The notes beneath the pieces are model-generated. The model was not told where the DNA came from, did not search any database, and saw nothing but the letters and a program-made list of their open reading frames with translations. From a virus, in the IMG/VR virus record IMGVR_UViG_3300028925_000473, positions 1-26,367 of that record: 26,367 nt of DNA; one strand, 5' to 3'. Positions 8,797 through 16,403 of this stretch are shown here, one piece after another; within the stretch, counting starts at the first letter, position 1, and the number at the start of each line of letters is the position of its first letter. The position numbers and the translations under genes were made by a program.

Positions 8797-9395
8797 TAAA
8801 AAAACTTTCTTTTTGGCATTAAAGTTTTTGTCATTTCATTATTTTTAGAATAATTTACCATGCTATCAAGTCGTTCAATCTGTTCTGGTGTATAACCCTC
8901 TTTAGGCCAAGCGCCAGAGGTGTAGCCGCCTAATAATTGGTCTAAATCACTAATTTCAAACCAATCTTCATAAGATCGTGTTTCAGGGTTATTAGAATTA
9001 TAATGTTCTGAAACAGGATTTGTATAGGATTCGTAACGATTTTTTGAATTTATTATCTGTTGTGGTGACCTGTTATTTCTTAACCATTCCCTGTGTTCTT
9101 TCATTTTCGGGTCAACTTCATGCAAATAATGCAAAGCATCAGTATATGCCGTGTCTATTGGATTTTTTAAATCTTCGCTTATTATCTCAACAAAAGGCTT
9201 ACCAGGTCTTGGATTTCTATCTTCAGTAGGGTGATAAAATTCTATTTTCCTCTGATCCGTTAAACTTGACGGCTTACCATGTCCAATTTCTATTCCATAC
9301 TTTTGTAATATTGGATATTTTTTATATGCTTTAGACTGCATAGTTTCTTTAATAGGCACAATATTCTTTTTTAATGTCTCTTGCATAGTAGGCAT
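8796..9395 (-). CDS. Conserved phage protein of unknown function (199 residues)
   Basis: The frame could start further upstream at a TTG (9417-9419), but the ATG at 9393-9395 forms a TAATG overlap with the tail gene, the junction used repeatedly here, so that start is preferred. The protein reads MPTMQETLKKN and is polar and mostly helical. It has GKPFVEIISEDLKNPIDTAY (mid-protein), DALHYLHEVDPKMKEHREWL, and near the C-terminus DWFEISDLDQLLGGYTSGAW followed by YTPEQIERLD. I recall a phage family with a similar order (an [I/V]E[I/V] strand, a 'DVLxHYL...DP' helix, a 'Y..W..P..YTPEQ' region), always of unknown role. No signal peptide or membrane span is seen. It lies between the gp10-like tail gene and the ADP-ribosyltransferase-like gene, so it may be a chaperone, partner or cargo; this is not established. 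Confidence 0.65.
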   Translation of the reverse strand: MPTMQETLKKNIVPIKETMQSKAYKKYPILQKYGIEIGHGKPSSLTDQRKIEFYHPTEDRNPRPGKPFVEIISEDLKNPIDTAYTDALHYLHEVDPKMKEHREWLRNNRSPQQIINSKNRYESYTNPVSEHYNSNNPETRSYEDWFEISDLDQLLGGYTSGAWPKEGYTPEQIERLDSMVNYSKNNEMTKTLMPKRKFF

Positions 9396-10939
9396 TATAA
9401 TGCGTTTCCAACTTGCCAAATCATATCGTATGCAGAAAACTTAATAGATAAAGCATTTTCCGCACCACGAATTGTTGGTGTTGCACAATCACCAATCCCG
9501 TAAACCGTCAACCAATCGGCAATATCTATCTCGTTTGCCCAATTAGCTTGATCCCATTTAGACGTATCCCACAACGCAGCATTCAATGACGTTGCTGATG
9601 GTATACTTGTTGGCGTAACGTCAGAGAAATCAATGTTCAAATCAATTGCAACGCCTGGTGCGCCATTTGATGTAAAATGTGGTCTGCAAAGATTATATAA
9701 TTTATTCACGCCTCTGCGACCAAAATAATTAAACGCTGGCTTAATGGTAAATTCTATATTTGCACCGTTGTCAGATGTGCCTGTGTCGGCCTTGTAGACC
9801 ACACCGCCTGTTGTAGCACCAAAGTATAGATTGCCGTTAAACAACGACCAGCAAGCCGCATCTTGCCCTGTAAACTTGCACCATGATCCTGTCTGTGTGT
9901 TCACAACGTATTGTTGAGATACAGCGGAACTAATTGGCACATTAAACAACGCGTAAGATCCCTGTGGGTAATGAATTGATTGCCAGCCAAACACGGTTCC
10001 GTAGCTTCTAGCTGAAGCAATAAAAGCGTTTTGTATGTTGTCAGACAACGCTTTACCAGCCGCGCCAACTCTATCGATAGGCAACATAGTCGATAACGGA
10101 ATCGCACCGTCCTGAGTTGTAACCATAACTTCAGTACCGACAACCTCGACGCATCTGCGACCGATGGGCTTGCCAATGCTGAACGATGCACCAACCAAAA
10201 GCCAAGAGGCCGCAGTCCCAGGGTCATTGCCCGAATACAATATAACTTCGCCTTCAGAAGTAATGGCAACAAATATGTCATCAGGGCCAGAGCCACCATC
10301 TCTTGTCCAGCTTGCAAGGGCTTGGATCTTGCCGCCTTTCTTGCATAACCCGCCAAGATCAAAAGTTGAAACAGAACCCGCAATACCATTTACAGCTAAA
10401 TAACCAACAATTAAGCTATCGTTAAAAGCAAAGAATAATCTACGTTGGTGAGCAATTACATCAACTATACTTGCCGCAGTTACACCGCTTAATGTTGGTG
10501 TAGTAAATGCAGATCCGTTGTAATAAATAGGCGCATCTTCACCGTTGACCATGTAAAGAAAATTACCGCCAGCCGTCCCAAACATAACAGTCTGCCAACG
10601 GTTATTTGATTTGCCCGTAGCAATAGACGTTGATCCACCAGTTGCAGATGCGTCATATATTACACCGCCAGCGCAAGCTAATAGCTTCTTCGTTGATGGG
10701 CCAGAATATTCAACTAAAGTTTCAACCGCACCCGATCCGTTGCCCGTTGAATGTGAGGTATAGCCACCTCTTAGCTCAACATCTGTCAAATTAGGAAACA
10801 TATTTTCCAGCGTGATAGCCCAATCTTCTTCCATGTCAGCAAGCGAATCTTTAGCGTTCCATCCCCTGACAGGAGCAGGGGTGCTTGACGAATTTGATAC
10901 TGGTGACTTTCTTGAGTTATCTGCTAGTGGCTGGAGCAT
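9395..10939 (-). CDS. Tail protein, P22 gp10-like (packaged-DNA stabilisation)
   Basis: This 514-residue protein has the look of a beta-propeller tail nozzle: an N-terminal DWAITLENMFPNLTDVELRG signature (about 39-58), repeated strand pairs with W and G turns such as GKSNNRWQTVMFGTAGGNFL, and a C-terminal TSKWDQANWANEI region. From family knowledge this fits the P22 gp10/stabilisation protein group that follows the gp4-like adaptor and plugs the tail end. Its gene order agrees, apart from one inserted gene (10939-12174) between it and the adaptor. The start overlaps the stop of that inserted gene (TAATG), and its own stop overlaps the start of the 199-residue gene the same way. The virion role is well supported; exact equivalence to gp10 is less certain. 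Confidence 0.7.
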   Translation of the reverse strand: MLQPLADNSRKSPVSNSSSTPAPVRGWNAKDSLADMEEDWAITLENMFPNLTDVELRGGYTSHSTGNGSGAVETLVEYSGPSTKKLLACAGGVIYDASATGGSTSIATGKSNNRWQTVMFGTAGGNFLYMVNGEDAPIYYNGSAFTTPTLSGVTAASIVDVIAHQRRLFFAFNDSLIVGYLAVNGIAGSVSTFDLGGLCKKGGKIQALASWTRDGGSGPDDIFVAITSEGEVILYSGNDPGTAASWLLVGASFSIGKPIGRRCVEVVGTEVMVTTQDGAIPLSTMLPIDRVGAAGKALSDNIQNAFIASARSYGTVFGWQSIHYPQGSYALFNVPISSAVSQQYVVNTQTGSWCKFTGQDAACWSLFNGNLYFGATTGGVVYKADTGTSDNGANIEFTIKPAFNYFGRRGVNKLYNLCRPHFTSNGAPGVAIDLNIDFSDVTPTSIPSATSLNAALWDTSKWDQANWANEIDIADWLTVYGIGDCATPTIRGAENALSIKFSAYDMIWQVGNAL

Positions 10940-12174
10940 TACGGGTTCCTGTCTTTGCCTTGTAGAGCGTTAACCATTGATTTACCAAAGCGTTTATTTT
11001 CGCCCCTGACAATTAATTCGTCTTCTGGAACGTCTAAAGTAGACCAAGGCGTTGTTTTTTTTCGTTGTGAAGGTGTCATATCTTTTCGGGTTTGCACGTT
11101 TCGCGCTTCCGCTTCGCCAGCTAATCTTTGGTAATTACCAAATAACGTGTATTGATCATTAAGTGCTCTATGTTCATTAACTACTTTAATGCGTTCGGGG
11201 GAACCACCTTCTAACGATTTATATTTTTTTTCTAATTTAGCTAATTTGTTTTTAACTGATTTAGGCATAGCAGGGACGAATCGTTTGTCCAAATTTCCAC
11301 CAATCCCAAACCCTTCTTTGCCTTGAACTAAATGTTGAATTTCGTGAAGCATGGTGCTTCTCATACCTGGACGGTCTAATTTTGGCCCTTCGTATCCTGT
11401 GTTTAAATTAACATAATCAAATCCACCTGGGGAAGCAGAGCCGCCACCTTCTTGGCTTACCCCTCTTATTAATACAGCATCATCAAACCCAATACCTTCC
11501 CACGGATCTCCTACTCCAGTTGGGAATCTCGCTCCAGTTGGGTATGCTTTAGCAATTTCTTTATGGGGGAACGTAGTAGAAAGAGGCACTTCAGACCCTT
11601 CCCTCATTCTTCTAAATCTTTTGTAAGATTCGTTATCGAAATCAACTTTACTATCGTCAATTTCAAATTTCATTTGCCCGTCTACATCTTTATACCAACC
11701 AGTTTCTTTCCAGACTTCATCACGGTTTTTCCCGTCAGCAATCATTTTTTCAGCTTGTTTCAATTTATTTTGATCTGCGGTTTTAGCCATACGCCCTGCA
11801 AACATGCCAATAGAACCAGCGGGAACGTCACCAAGAATCTTAGAAGCACCAAAACCGCCCCCTGCAACCATTGAAGCAAGGTCGAATACTTTTTCAGTAT
11901 CTTGCGGGTTGTCCATTGCTCCTTTTAATGCGTCTGCCATCCCTTTGCCCAATCCAACAACAGCTTTAGCTGGCATAGAACCGTATTCAAGCGCACCATC
12001 TAACGTGGTAGGATCTGGAGCTTCCCATTGGTTGTAAGCGTCTAAAAGACCAAGACCACCGTGAATTGCCCTTGTTGGCAACCATGATTGCTTTACAGGT
12101 TGTTTAAGCATATTTGCAAATTGATTTGCATACCCTCCGTTTAATGCTGTTGTCATTTGAGGGCGTTCAGCCAT
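10939..12174 (-). CDS. Zincin-type metallopeptidase polyvalent protein
   Basis: This 411-residue protein has an N-terminal helical module (about 38-120) with LDAYNQW (44-50), MPAKAVVGLG (67-76) and ASMVAGGG (100-107), a central enzyme region, and a C-terminal FGKSMVNALQG (396-406). The enzyme part carries RSTMLHEIQHLVQ, with HEIQH at 277-281 as the HExxH zinc-binding and catalytic motif, and LAGEAEARNVQ (351-361), whose Glu residues are good candidates for the third zinc ligand as in gluzincin-like enzymes. Upstream segments KETGWYKDVDGQMKFEIDD (156-174) and YVNLNTGYEGP resemble domains found in phage polyvalent proteins (LPD23-like, from memory). It probably cuts a host or virion protein. 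Its ends match the ADP-ribosyltransferase-like protein. GGAG lies about 9 bases before the ATG; the gene splits the adaptor from the gp10-like gene. Confidence 0.7.
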   Translation of the reverse strand: MAERPQMTTALNGGYANQFANMLKQPVKQSWLPTRAIHGGLGLLDAYNQWEAPDPTTLDGALEYGSMPAKAVVGLGKGMADALKGAMDNPQDTEKVFDLASMVAGGGFGASKILGDVPAGSIGMFAGRMAKTADQNKLKQAEKMIADGKNRDEVWKETGWYKDVDGQMKFEIDDSKVDFDNESYKRFRRMREGSEVPLSTTFPHKEIAKAYPTGARFPTGVGDPWEGIGFDDAVLIRGVSQEGGGSASPGGFDYVNLNTGYEGPKLDRPGMRSTMLHEIQHLVQGKEGFGIGGNLDKRFVPAMPKSVKNKLAKLEKKYKSLEGGSPERIKVVNEHRALNDQYTLFGNYQRLAGEAEARNVQTRKDMTPSQRKKTTPWSTLDVPEDELIVRGENKRFGKSMVNALQGKDRNP

Positions 12175-12178
12175 TTAA

Positions 12179-12877
12179 TTAACTCCAAGAACCTTCAGGC
12201 ACATAAATTCCTGTATTAGATTGATTGCCGCCAGCCATATCCAATACTTTTTTGCCGCCAACTCTTGCAGTTTCATTAGCAAGTTTCTGCTCATAAATGC
12301 GGAAATCTTCTGAGTAATCCAAGCCGTTCTTCTTCTTAAATCGCCAAACCAAACCCATTTGCATTAGGTTTTCGTCTAGCAACCCAACGTCAGTATCAGC
12401 CGCCCATGCAGATTGATCCGTTCCACCACTAGATTCACAGAAGTTTATAGTCTGGTATTCAAACACCCATGTATTGCCCACAGGTGGTGCTGGGTACGCA
12501 AAAAGCTTTCCAGCTTGTATCCTATAGCTAGAGTATGGGCCTGTCGTCACGCGGGCTTTCTGAAGCTGCCATTCTTGTGGCGATAATGGGCCTGTTACAG
12601 GTTGCGTTAATGTTCGATTCCAGAACGTCTGATTAATAATGTAACCAAAGCCAGATGCAATGGTAGTCATCACGCCTTGCAATTCAGCCGCCAATGTTGT
12701 GTGTGTAGCTTCTGCTTGCGTTTGAGGCCAAGAAAAACGCTCAAGCAACTCCCGCCCTTCCGTTTGGGCCAGAGCCAACAATGTTCGTGTGTTACCGTCT
12801 GATGATGCAACAACAACCGTTGACCGCGTTAGGCCAATTGTGTCTTGAGCGCCATTCACCATTGTCAACAAAGTCAT
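12179..12877 (-). CDS. Head-to-tail adaptor, P22 gp4-like
   Basis: This 232-residue protein starts MTLLTMVNGAQDTIGL, followed by a helical segment RTLLALAQTEGRELLERFSW (31-50), a recurrent feature of the tail-accessory/adaptor family that binds under the portal ring. The middle is beta-rich (PYSSYRIQAGKLFAYPAPPV, VFEYQTINFCESS) and the end is a charged helical arm (RFKKKNGLDYSEDFRIYEQK). P22 gp4 is shorter (about 166 residues), so this is an extended relative or a T7 gp11-type equivalent. It would act in the virion, joining the portal to the tail. Its place after the capsid genes fits. AAGGCGA lies 9 bases before the chosen ATG; a second ATG five codons in is possible. Confidence 0.65.
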   Translation of the reverse strand: MTLLTMVNGAQDTIGLTRSTVVVASSDGNTRTLLALAQTEGRELLERFSWPQTQAEATHTTLAAELQGVMTTIASGFGYIINQTFWNRTLTQPVTGPLSPQEWQLQKARVTTGPYSSYRIQAGKLFAYPAPPVGNTWVFEYQTINFCESSGGTDQSAWAADTDVGLLDENLMQMGLVWRFKKKNGLDYSEDFRIYEQKLANETARVGGKKVLDMAGGNQSNTGIYVPEGSWS

Positions 12878-12879
12878 AA

Positions 12880-13128
12880 CTATTTCGCCTTTTTCTTAGC
12901 GGGTTTTTTTCTAACTTTAACAAACGCTTCATTTTCTGGCGTTGTAGGATCGTCTGCTTTAAATGTGCCGTCAGAGTTATGCGCCCTTACAACTGCATTG
13001 TACTCTATCCATTGCTTATTGTATTTAAGTTTATGTTCTTCCGTTGCAATTAAATCAATGGCAGTAGATGCATCTATTGTAATAGATATATAATTAATGC
13101 CATCGCGTTCAAAAAAATGTGTTTCCAT
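12880..13128 (-). CDS. Small hypothetical protein, late operon
   Basis: This 82-residue protein has an N-terminal beta-type half (FFERDGINYISITIDASTAI), a central helix (TEEHKLKYNKQWIEYNAVV) and a strongly basic tail (KVRKKPAKKKAK). I do not recognise it. The lysine-rich end could contact DNA or acidic surfaces. The ATG overlaps the stop of the helix-hairpin-helix gene (TAATG), and its TAG ends 2 bases before the adaptor gene, so it is embedded in the head-completion cluster. No homology-based function is offered. Confidence 0.55.
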   Translation of the reverse strand: METHFFERDGINYISITIDASTAIDLIATEEHKLKYNKQWIEYNAVVRAHNSDGTFKADDPTTPENEAFVKVRKKPAKKKAK

Positions 13129-13739
13129 TACGCTGCTTTTCTCTTGCGTCTTGGTTCATCTTCTGGCTCAGTCAACTGTTCCATCAACTTCTCAATTTGC
13201 AAATCTCTTTTTGTAACAGCTTCACGTAAAGATTCCATTTCAACTTTTAATGCACTTACTTCTTCACTATTTTTATTTACGCCCGCAGATTTTAAATAAG
13301 ATATAGCTTTATCTTTTAAAGCAACACCGCCCATGCCCATTTTGCGTATTGCGTCCGCGTTTGCCGTTGCCAAATCTTCTACAGTGCGAATATTGCAACC
13401 TTGGCACATTTTTAATTGCGCTGGGGTAACTCCAGGCCAATTCTTTAAATCAATTCCATTAACTGGAGCTTCTCGCCCATCTTTCCACGCTTCATAAGCA
13501 GCAATAGCAAATGGTGAAGCTTGTTTTCGTCCAGGTATGCCTCTACGCCATTCATTTAGTAAGTCATCAGATATTAATTTATCAACAACAAGATTGCCGC
13601 CTGGCATTGTAATGATTGCAATTTCTGTGTCGTAAAAAACTGGATGGCCCACTTTCATTGTTTCGTCTCTGTCTTCTTCTGCTCTCAATTCAAACTCGAC
13701 ATAAAAACCGTGTTTTTCTTCTGGAAGCATATCAACCAT
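13128..13739 (-). CDS. Helix-hairpin-helix and coiled-coil protein next to the capsid genes
   Basis: This 203-residue protein has a beta-rich N-terminal half (EIAIITMPGGNLVVDKLI) and then a helix-hairpin-helix-like region at about 104-150 (VTPAQLKMCQGCNIRTVEDL, MGMGGVALKDKAISYL). Residues about 158-190 form a coiled coil (EVSALKVEMESLREAVTKRD), and the C-terminus is basic (PRRKRKAA). Proteins with this layout recur after the major capsid gene in podoviruses and are normally unnamed. HhH units bind DNA backbone non-specifically or mediate protein contacts, so a head-completion or DNA-associated structural role is possible. AAAGGA precedes the ATG at good spacing, so translation can restart here after the terminator at 13758-13786. 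Confidence 0.6.
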   Translation of the reverse strand: MVDMLPEEKHGFYVEFELRAEEDRDETMKVGHPVFYDTEIAIITMPGGNLVVDKLISDDLLNEWRRGIPGRKQASPFAIAAYEAWKDGREAPVNGIDLKNWPGVTPAQLKMCQGCNIRTVEDLATANADAIRKMGMGGVALKDKAISYLKSAGVNKNSEEVSALKVEMESLREAVTKRDLQIEKLMEQLTEPEDEPRRKRKAA

Positions 13740-13757
13740 TGTTTTTCCTTTTGTAGT

Positions 13758-13786
13758 AAAAAGGGGCCAACCGTTAAGCCAGCCCC
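13758..13786 (-). terminator. Rho-independent terminator after the decoration-like gene
   Basis: Read on the minus strand, GGGGCTGGCT and GGTTGGCCCC can pair across a TAAC loop with G-C and G-T pairs throughout. The hairpin is followed directly by TTTTT. It sits between the stop of the decoration-like gene (13794) and the start of the next gene (13739). It would reduce but not necessarily stop transcription into the tail genes, giving more capsid and decoration mRNA than tail mRNA. The G·U pairs favour this strand over the plus strand. Confidence 0.75.
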
Positions 13787-13793
13787 AATTTAA

Positions 13794-14297
13794 TTAAGCC
13801 GCTGTTGCATCATCCATAAATGAACGCTGCATTTCAAATTCAGCGAGGCCAGTAGATGGTGTATTAACGGCAGATGCGCCTTTAGCCAACTTTACACGGT
13901 CACCAGCGACAACAGCATCATCAATGCTGCCAGCAGTAGCAGTCGCGTAAACCAGGCCATTGTCAGCGTAACCAGCCAAAGCCTTACCAACAACTTTACC
14001 ACTAATCTGATACCAACCATAATAGCCAGCAAGATTAATGGACATGGCAACCGCAACAGGTCCAATGGCATTAGCTGCCAATAGCGTAGTTGAGTTGTCA
14101 TCCGCGTTGTAAGTAACAAAAGAACCAACAACCGTTGCCGCTAATCCTTTCAAGTAAACAAATTCACCAGCGCCATAAGCGGTGGATGCATTGTCAACCG
14201 CTTGAACAATTAAGCCAAGCGGGTTGAGTTGTGTTGCAGAAGTGTCAGCGATTGGCTGCGCTCCTACAATTGGGGTCACTATATCATAACTAGACAT
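13794..14297 (-). CDS. Capsid decoration-like / head protein
   Basis: This 167-residue protein is rich in Ala, Gly, Val and Thr and almost free of Lys and Arg. It shows small beta-barrel features: LGLIVQAVDNASTAYGAGEF (28-47), VYLKGLAATVVGSFVTYNAD (48-67) and YYGWYQISGKVVGKA. Short beta-barrel proteins coded right after the major capsid protein usually bind the outer capsid surface and stabilise it; the composition and position fit that group. The role is inferred from position. AAAGGAAAA lies just before the ATG and sits inside a small hairpin (14303-14317). An intrinsic terminator follows the gene, as expected for the end of a highly expressed capsid unit. Confidence 0.6.
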   Translation of the reverse strand: MSSYDIVTPIVGAQPIADTSATQLNPLGLIVQAVDNASTAYGAGEFVYLKGLAATVVGSFVTYNADDNSTTLLAANAIGPVAVAMSINLAGYYGWYQISGKVVGKALAGYADNGLVYATATAGSIDDAVVAGDRVKLAKGASAVNTPSTGLAEFEMQRSFMDDATAA

Positions 14298-14302
14298 TTG
14301 AT

Positions 14303-14317
14303 TTTCCTTTCAGGAAA
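14303..14317 (-). promoter_or_regulatory. Small hairpin covering the ribosome binding site of the decoration-like gene
   Basis: On the minus strand TTTCCT, a GAA loop and AGGAAA form a perfect 6-bp hairpin. The AGGAAA arm is the ribosome binding site of the gene starting at 14297. The stem is short and has only two G-C pairs, so any control of translation would be mild. Confidence 0.3.
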
Positions 14318-14337
14318 TAAAGTTTGCACAAAAGCGT

Positions 14338-15315
14338 CTAAGCTTTCATAACGCCCTGAAGTGAACGGTTTGAGACTGTCATATTGCCCTGCCAAATGAT
14401 TGGAAGAACCTGACTGTCTTGGTTAACTGACCATTTTTCATGCACTTCCGTCCAGTTCGCATCTTTATGAGCGCAAAGCCCAATATAATCCGTATTCAAG
14501 AAATAAGCATGTTGATCTGGCATACCAGAAGCAACAGAATCATAGACTACATCAGCGCCTTTGTACTTTAAAGAAGTTGAACCAGCCGACACATCTGTTG
14601 TGTTAGTGTAACGCTTCAAGCTAGTTTGACTATTATCAAAAAACGTAAAATACGTGTCATCCATAATAATCAAATCAGGCATATCGTTATTACGTGTCAA
14701 GTTTAACCACAACGGAAGCATCAAACTTTCGATTGTTGTTGCGCTTGGTGTAATACCGCCACCGCCCTGCAAAGGTGCGCCAGCAGACTGAAGTGCGTTT
14801 TTCCAGAAGGTATAAGTTGATGAATTAATGCCGCCAACAGTACCAGTACCAGCGTCAGAGACAAGAGCTTGCAAGCCATTGATCTGGTTAGCTGATGTGC
14901 CGTCAGAATACATATCAACAGAGAAATTGTTCCCTGCGGTACGCATTGCATTCTTCAACTTGTTCTTAACAAGCTTGATAACGCCTTCTTTGCCGCTGTT
15001 TTGACGAATTTCTAAGCCAGATGCAACAACATTAATTGCGATTTGCTTCCAAGGGAAGTTAGCCGCAGTGAAGACTTCACTTTGAGAAACGTCCAAAGTG
15101 TCATAGCCAGAATAACGCTGATATGTACCGTTTTCGGTATAATCAAGCGGAATTTGGATTTCCCAACCGCCACCAACAAGACCAACTTGGCCTTTTTCGG
15201 TTAGGCGCTGGTGTAACGCAGTGTGGTTCGTGACGTTATCAGCAAGGTACTTATCTTTAAAATGTCGATAAGTAATTGCCGATATTTCGGTAAACGAGCT
15301 ATTTGGAGAAGCCAT
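14338..15315 (-). CDS. Major capsid protein
   Basis: This 325-residue protein carries a motif series I associate with a family of phage major capsid proteins: LADNVTNHTALHQRLTEKG (24-42), GGWEIQIPLDYTENGTYQRY (48-67), SEVFTAANFPWKQIAINVVA (78-97), LEIRQNSGKEG and NNFSVDMYSDGT. It forms the icosahedral shell, assembling from pentamers and hexamers around the scaffold. It follows the scaffold gene by 17 bases, the usual order in short-tailed phages. It is shorter than P22 coat (430 residues) and likely has the HK97-type fold, a fold-level inference. A strong AAAGGAAAG ribosome binding site precedes the ATG. Confidence 0.85.
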   Translation of the reverse strand: MASPNSSFTEISAITYRHFKDKYLADNVTNHTALHQRLTEKGQVGLVGGGWEIQIPLDYTENGTYQRYSGYDTLDVSQSEVFTAANFPWKQIAINVVASGLEIRQNSGKEGVIKLVKNKLKNAMRTAGNNFSVDMYSDGTSANQINGLQALVSDAGTGTVGGINSSTYTFWKNALQSAGAPLQGGGGITPSATTIESLMLPLWLNLTRNNDMPDLIIMDDTYFTFFDNSQTSLKRYTNTTDVSAGSTSLKYKGADVVYDSVASGMPDQHAYFLNTDYIGLCAHKDANWTEVHEKWSVNQDSQVLPIIWQGNMTVSNRSLQGVMKA

Positions 15316-15332
15316 AAGACTTTCCTTTCATT

Positions 15333-16385
15333 TTAAGCCGTCATGCGTTCGTCAACCAAGCCCCCGATAAAGTCCTCAACATTTTCAACACCAGCTTTGC
15401 CAGCGGGTCTGGCACCGCTACGAACAACATTAGATGCCGCTGCCTTCTTTGACTTAGCTGCGCGGGCCTTCGCCATTGCAACTTTATCTGTTTCTGCCTT
15501 AGTTGATTTTGAAGCTTCAACTTTAGCAGATACACCATCATTTGCCGCAATCGCCATTTTATAGGCTTTTGACAACGCATCATGGTTAGAAAGATTTGGA
15601 TCGTTTTGTCGTAATGCCGCGACAACTGGAATCATTTCATTTTCAAGTTCTGCATAAAATTCGTTGTCTTGAGCGAACTTTTGTACATCACCATTAATAG
15701 CAGTTTCCGCTTGTTGTTGCGATTGCATTTGTTGTTGTGTTAAGAAATTTTCAAAGCCTTGCATTTTCTGTTGCATGGCAGCTAATTGAGGATCAGCGGG
15801 CTGTTGAGGCCCAGCGGATTCAGTTAAAGCAGACATTGGAATCTGACGCGCATTCATCATATATTTAACAAAACCAATCGGATCATTGTTTGCATAGTCT
15901 GATAAAGCAAATAGCTGACCAACTGCGGTGCTATCATCCATGCCATCTAGTGCTAACTGTTGCCGTCTTGGTGCTAATACTTGATCTAGCTTGTCGTAAC
16001 CCTTCCTCTGATCTGCAAGTTCCATAGTCTTTTGTGTGAAAGCTGATTCCTGTTCCTTCGCACGATCCGAAATCCATTTCTGTTGTTCGGGTGGAAGTGT
16101 AGTAAAAGCTTCACGGTCTTTCGCAGACATAGATTGAGGCGCGGTGATGGTCTGATTTTCATCAGGTTCGTCGCTTGCCTCTGCCTTGGCTACGGTATCG
16201 CTATCGGTGTTTTCTTCAACATCCGAATCTGTTTTAGCCTCAACAACATCAGCAATTTGTTCTTCGCTAATGTCGGAGTCATCAATTATTTCTCCAGTTT
16301 CTTCCAACTCATCAAATGCAGATTCCATGAAGTTATCAATATCTGCGGGCGTTGAATCTTCAATAGCTGTTGTTTCTAAATCCAT
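15333..16385 (-). CDS. Scaffolding protein
   Basis: This 350-residue protein is highly charged and mostly helical. Residues 1-80 are strongly acidic (repeated D/E clusters); the middle is Gln/Met-rich with probable coiled coil, including LPPEQQKWISDRAKEQESAF and MQQKMQGFENFLTQQQMQSQ; and about residues 290-330 are basic and Lys/Ala-rich (AMAKARAAKSKKAAA). This fits capsid scaffolding proteins, which guide coat assembly and leave the procapsid, with a basic C-terminal part contacting coat. Position just before the coat gene agrees. The start has a GGAGAC ribosome binding site. No protease motif is visible, so scaffold may exit intact as in P22. Confidence 0.8.
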   Translation of the reverse strand: MDLETTAIEDSTPADIDNFMESAFDELEETGEIIDDSDISEEQIADVVEAKTDSDVEENTDSDTVAKAEASDEPDENQTITAPQSMSAKDREAFTTLPPEQQKWISDRAKEQESAFTQKTMELADQRKGYDKLDQVLAPRRQQLALDGMDDSTAVGQLFALSDYANNDPIGFVKYMMNARQIPMSALTESAGPQQPADPQLAAMQQKMQGFENFLTQQQMQSQQQAETAINGDVQKFAQDNEFYAELENEMIPVVAALRQNDPNLSNHDALSKAYKMAIAANDGVSAKVEASKSTKAETDKVAMAKARAAKSKKAAASNVVRSGARPAGKAGVENVEDFIGGLVDERMTA

Positions 16386-16403
16386 TAAAAGTCTCCGTTT
16401 GGA

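Noticed and set aside
9396-9419. N-terminal extension of the 199-residue protein to a TTG
   Set aside because: The ATG at 9395 makes the TAATG joint used throughout this operon; the TTG has no advantage.
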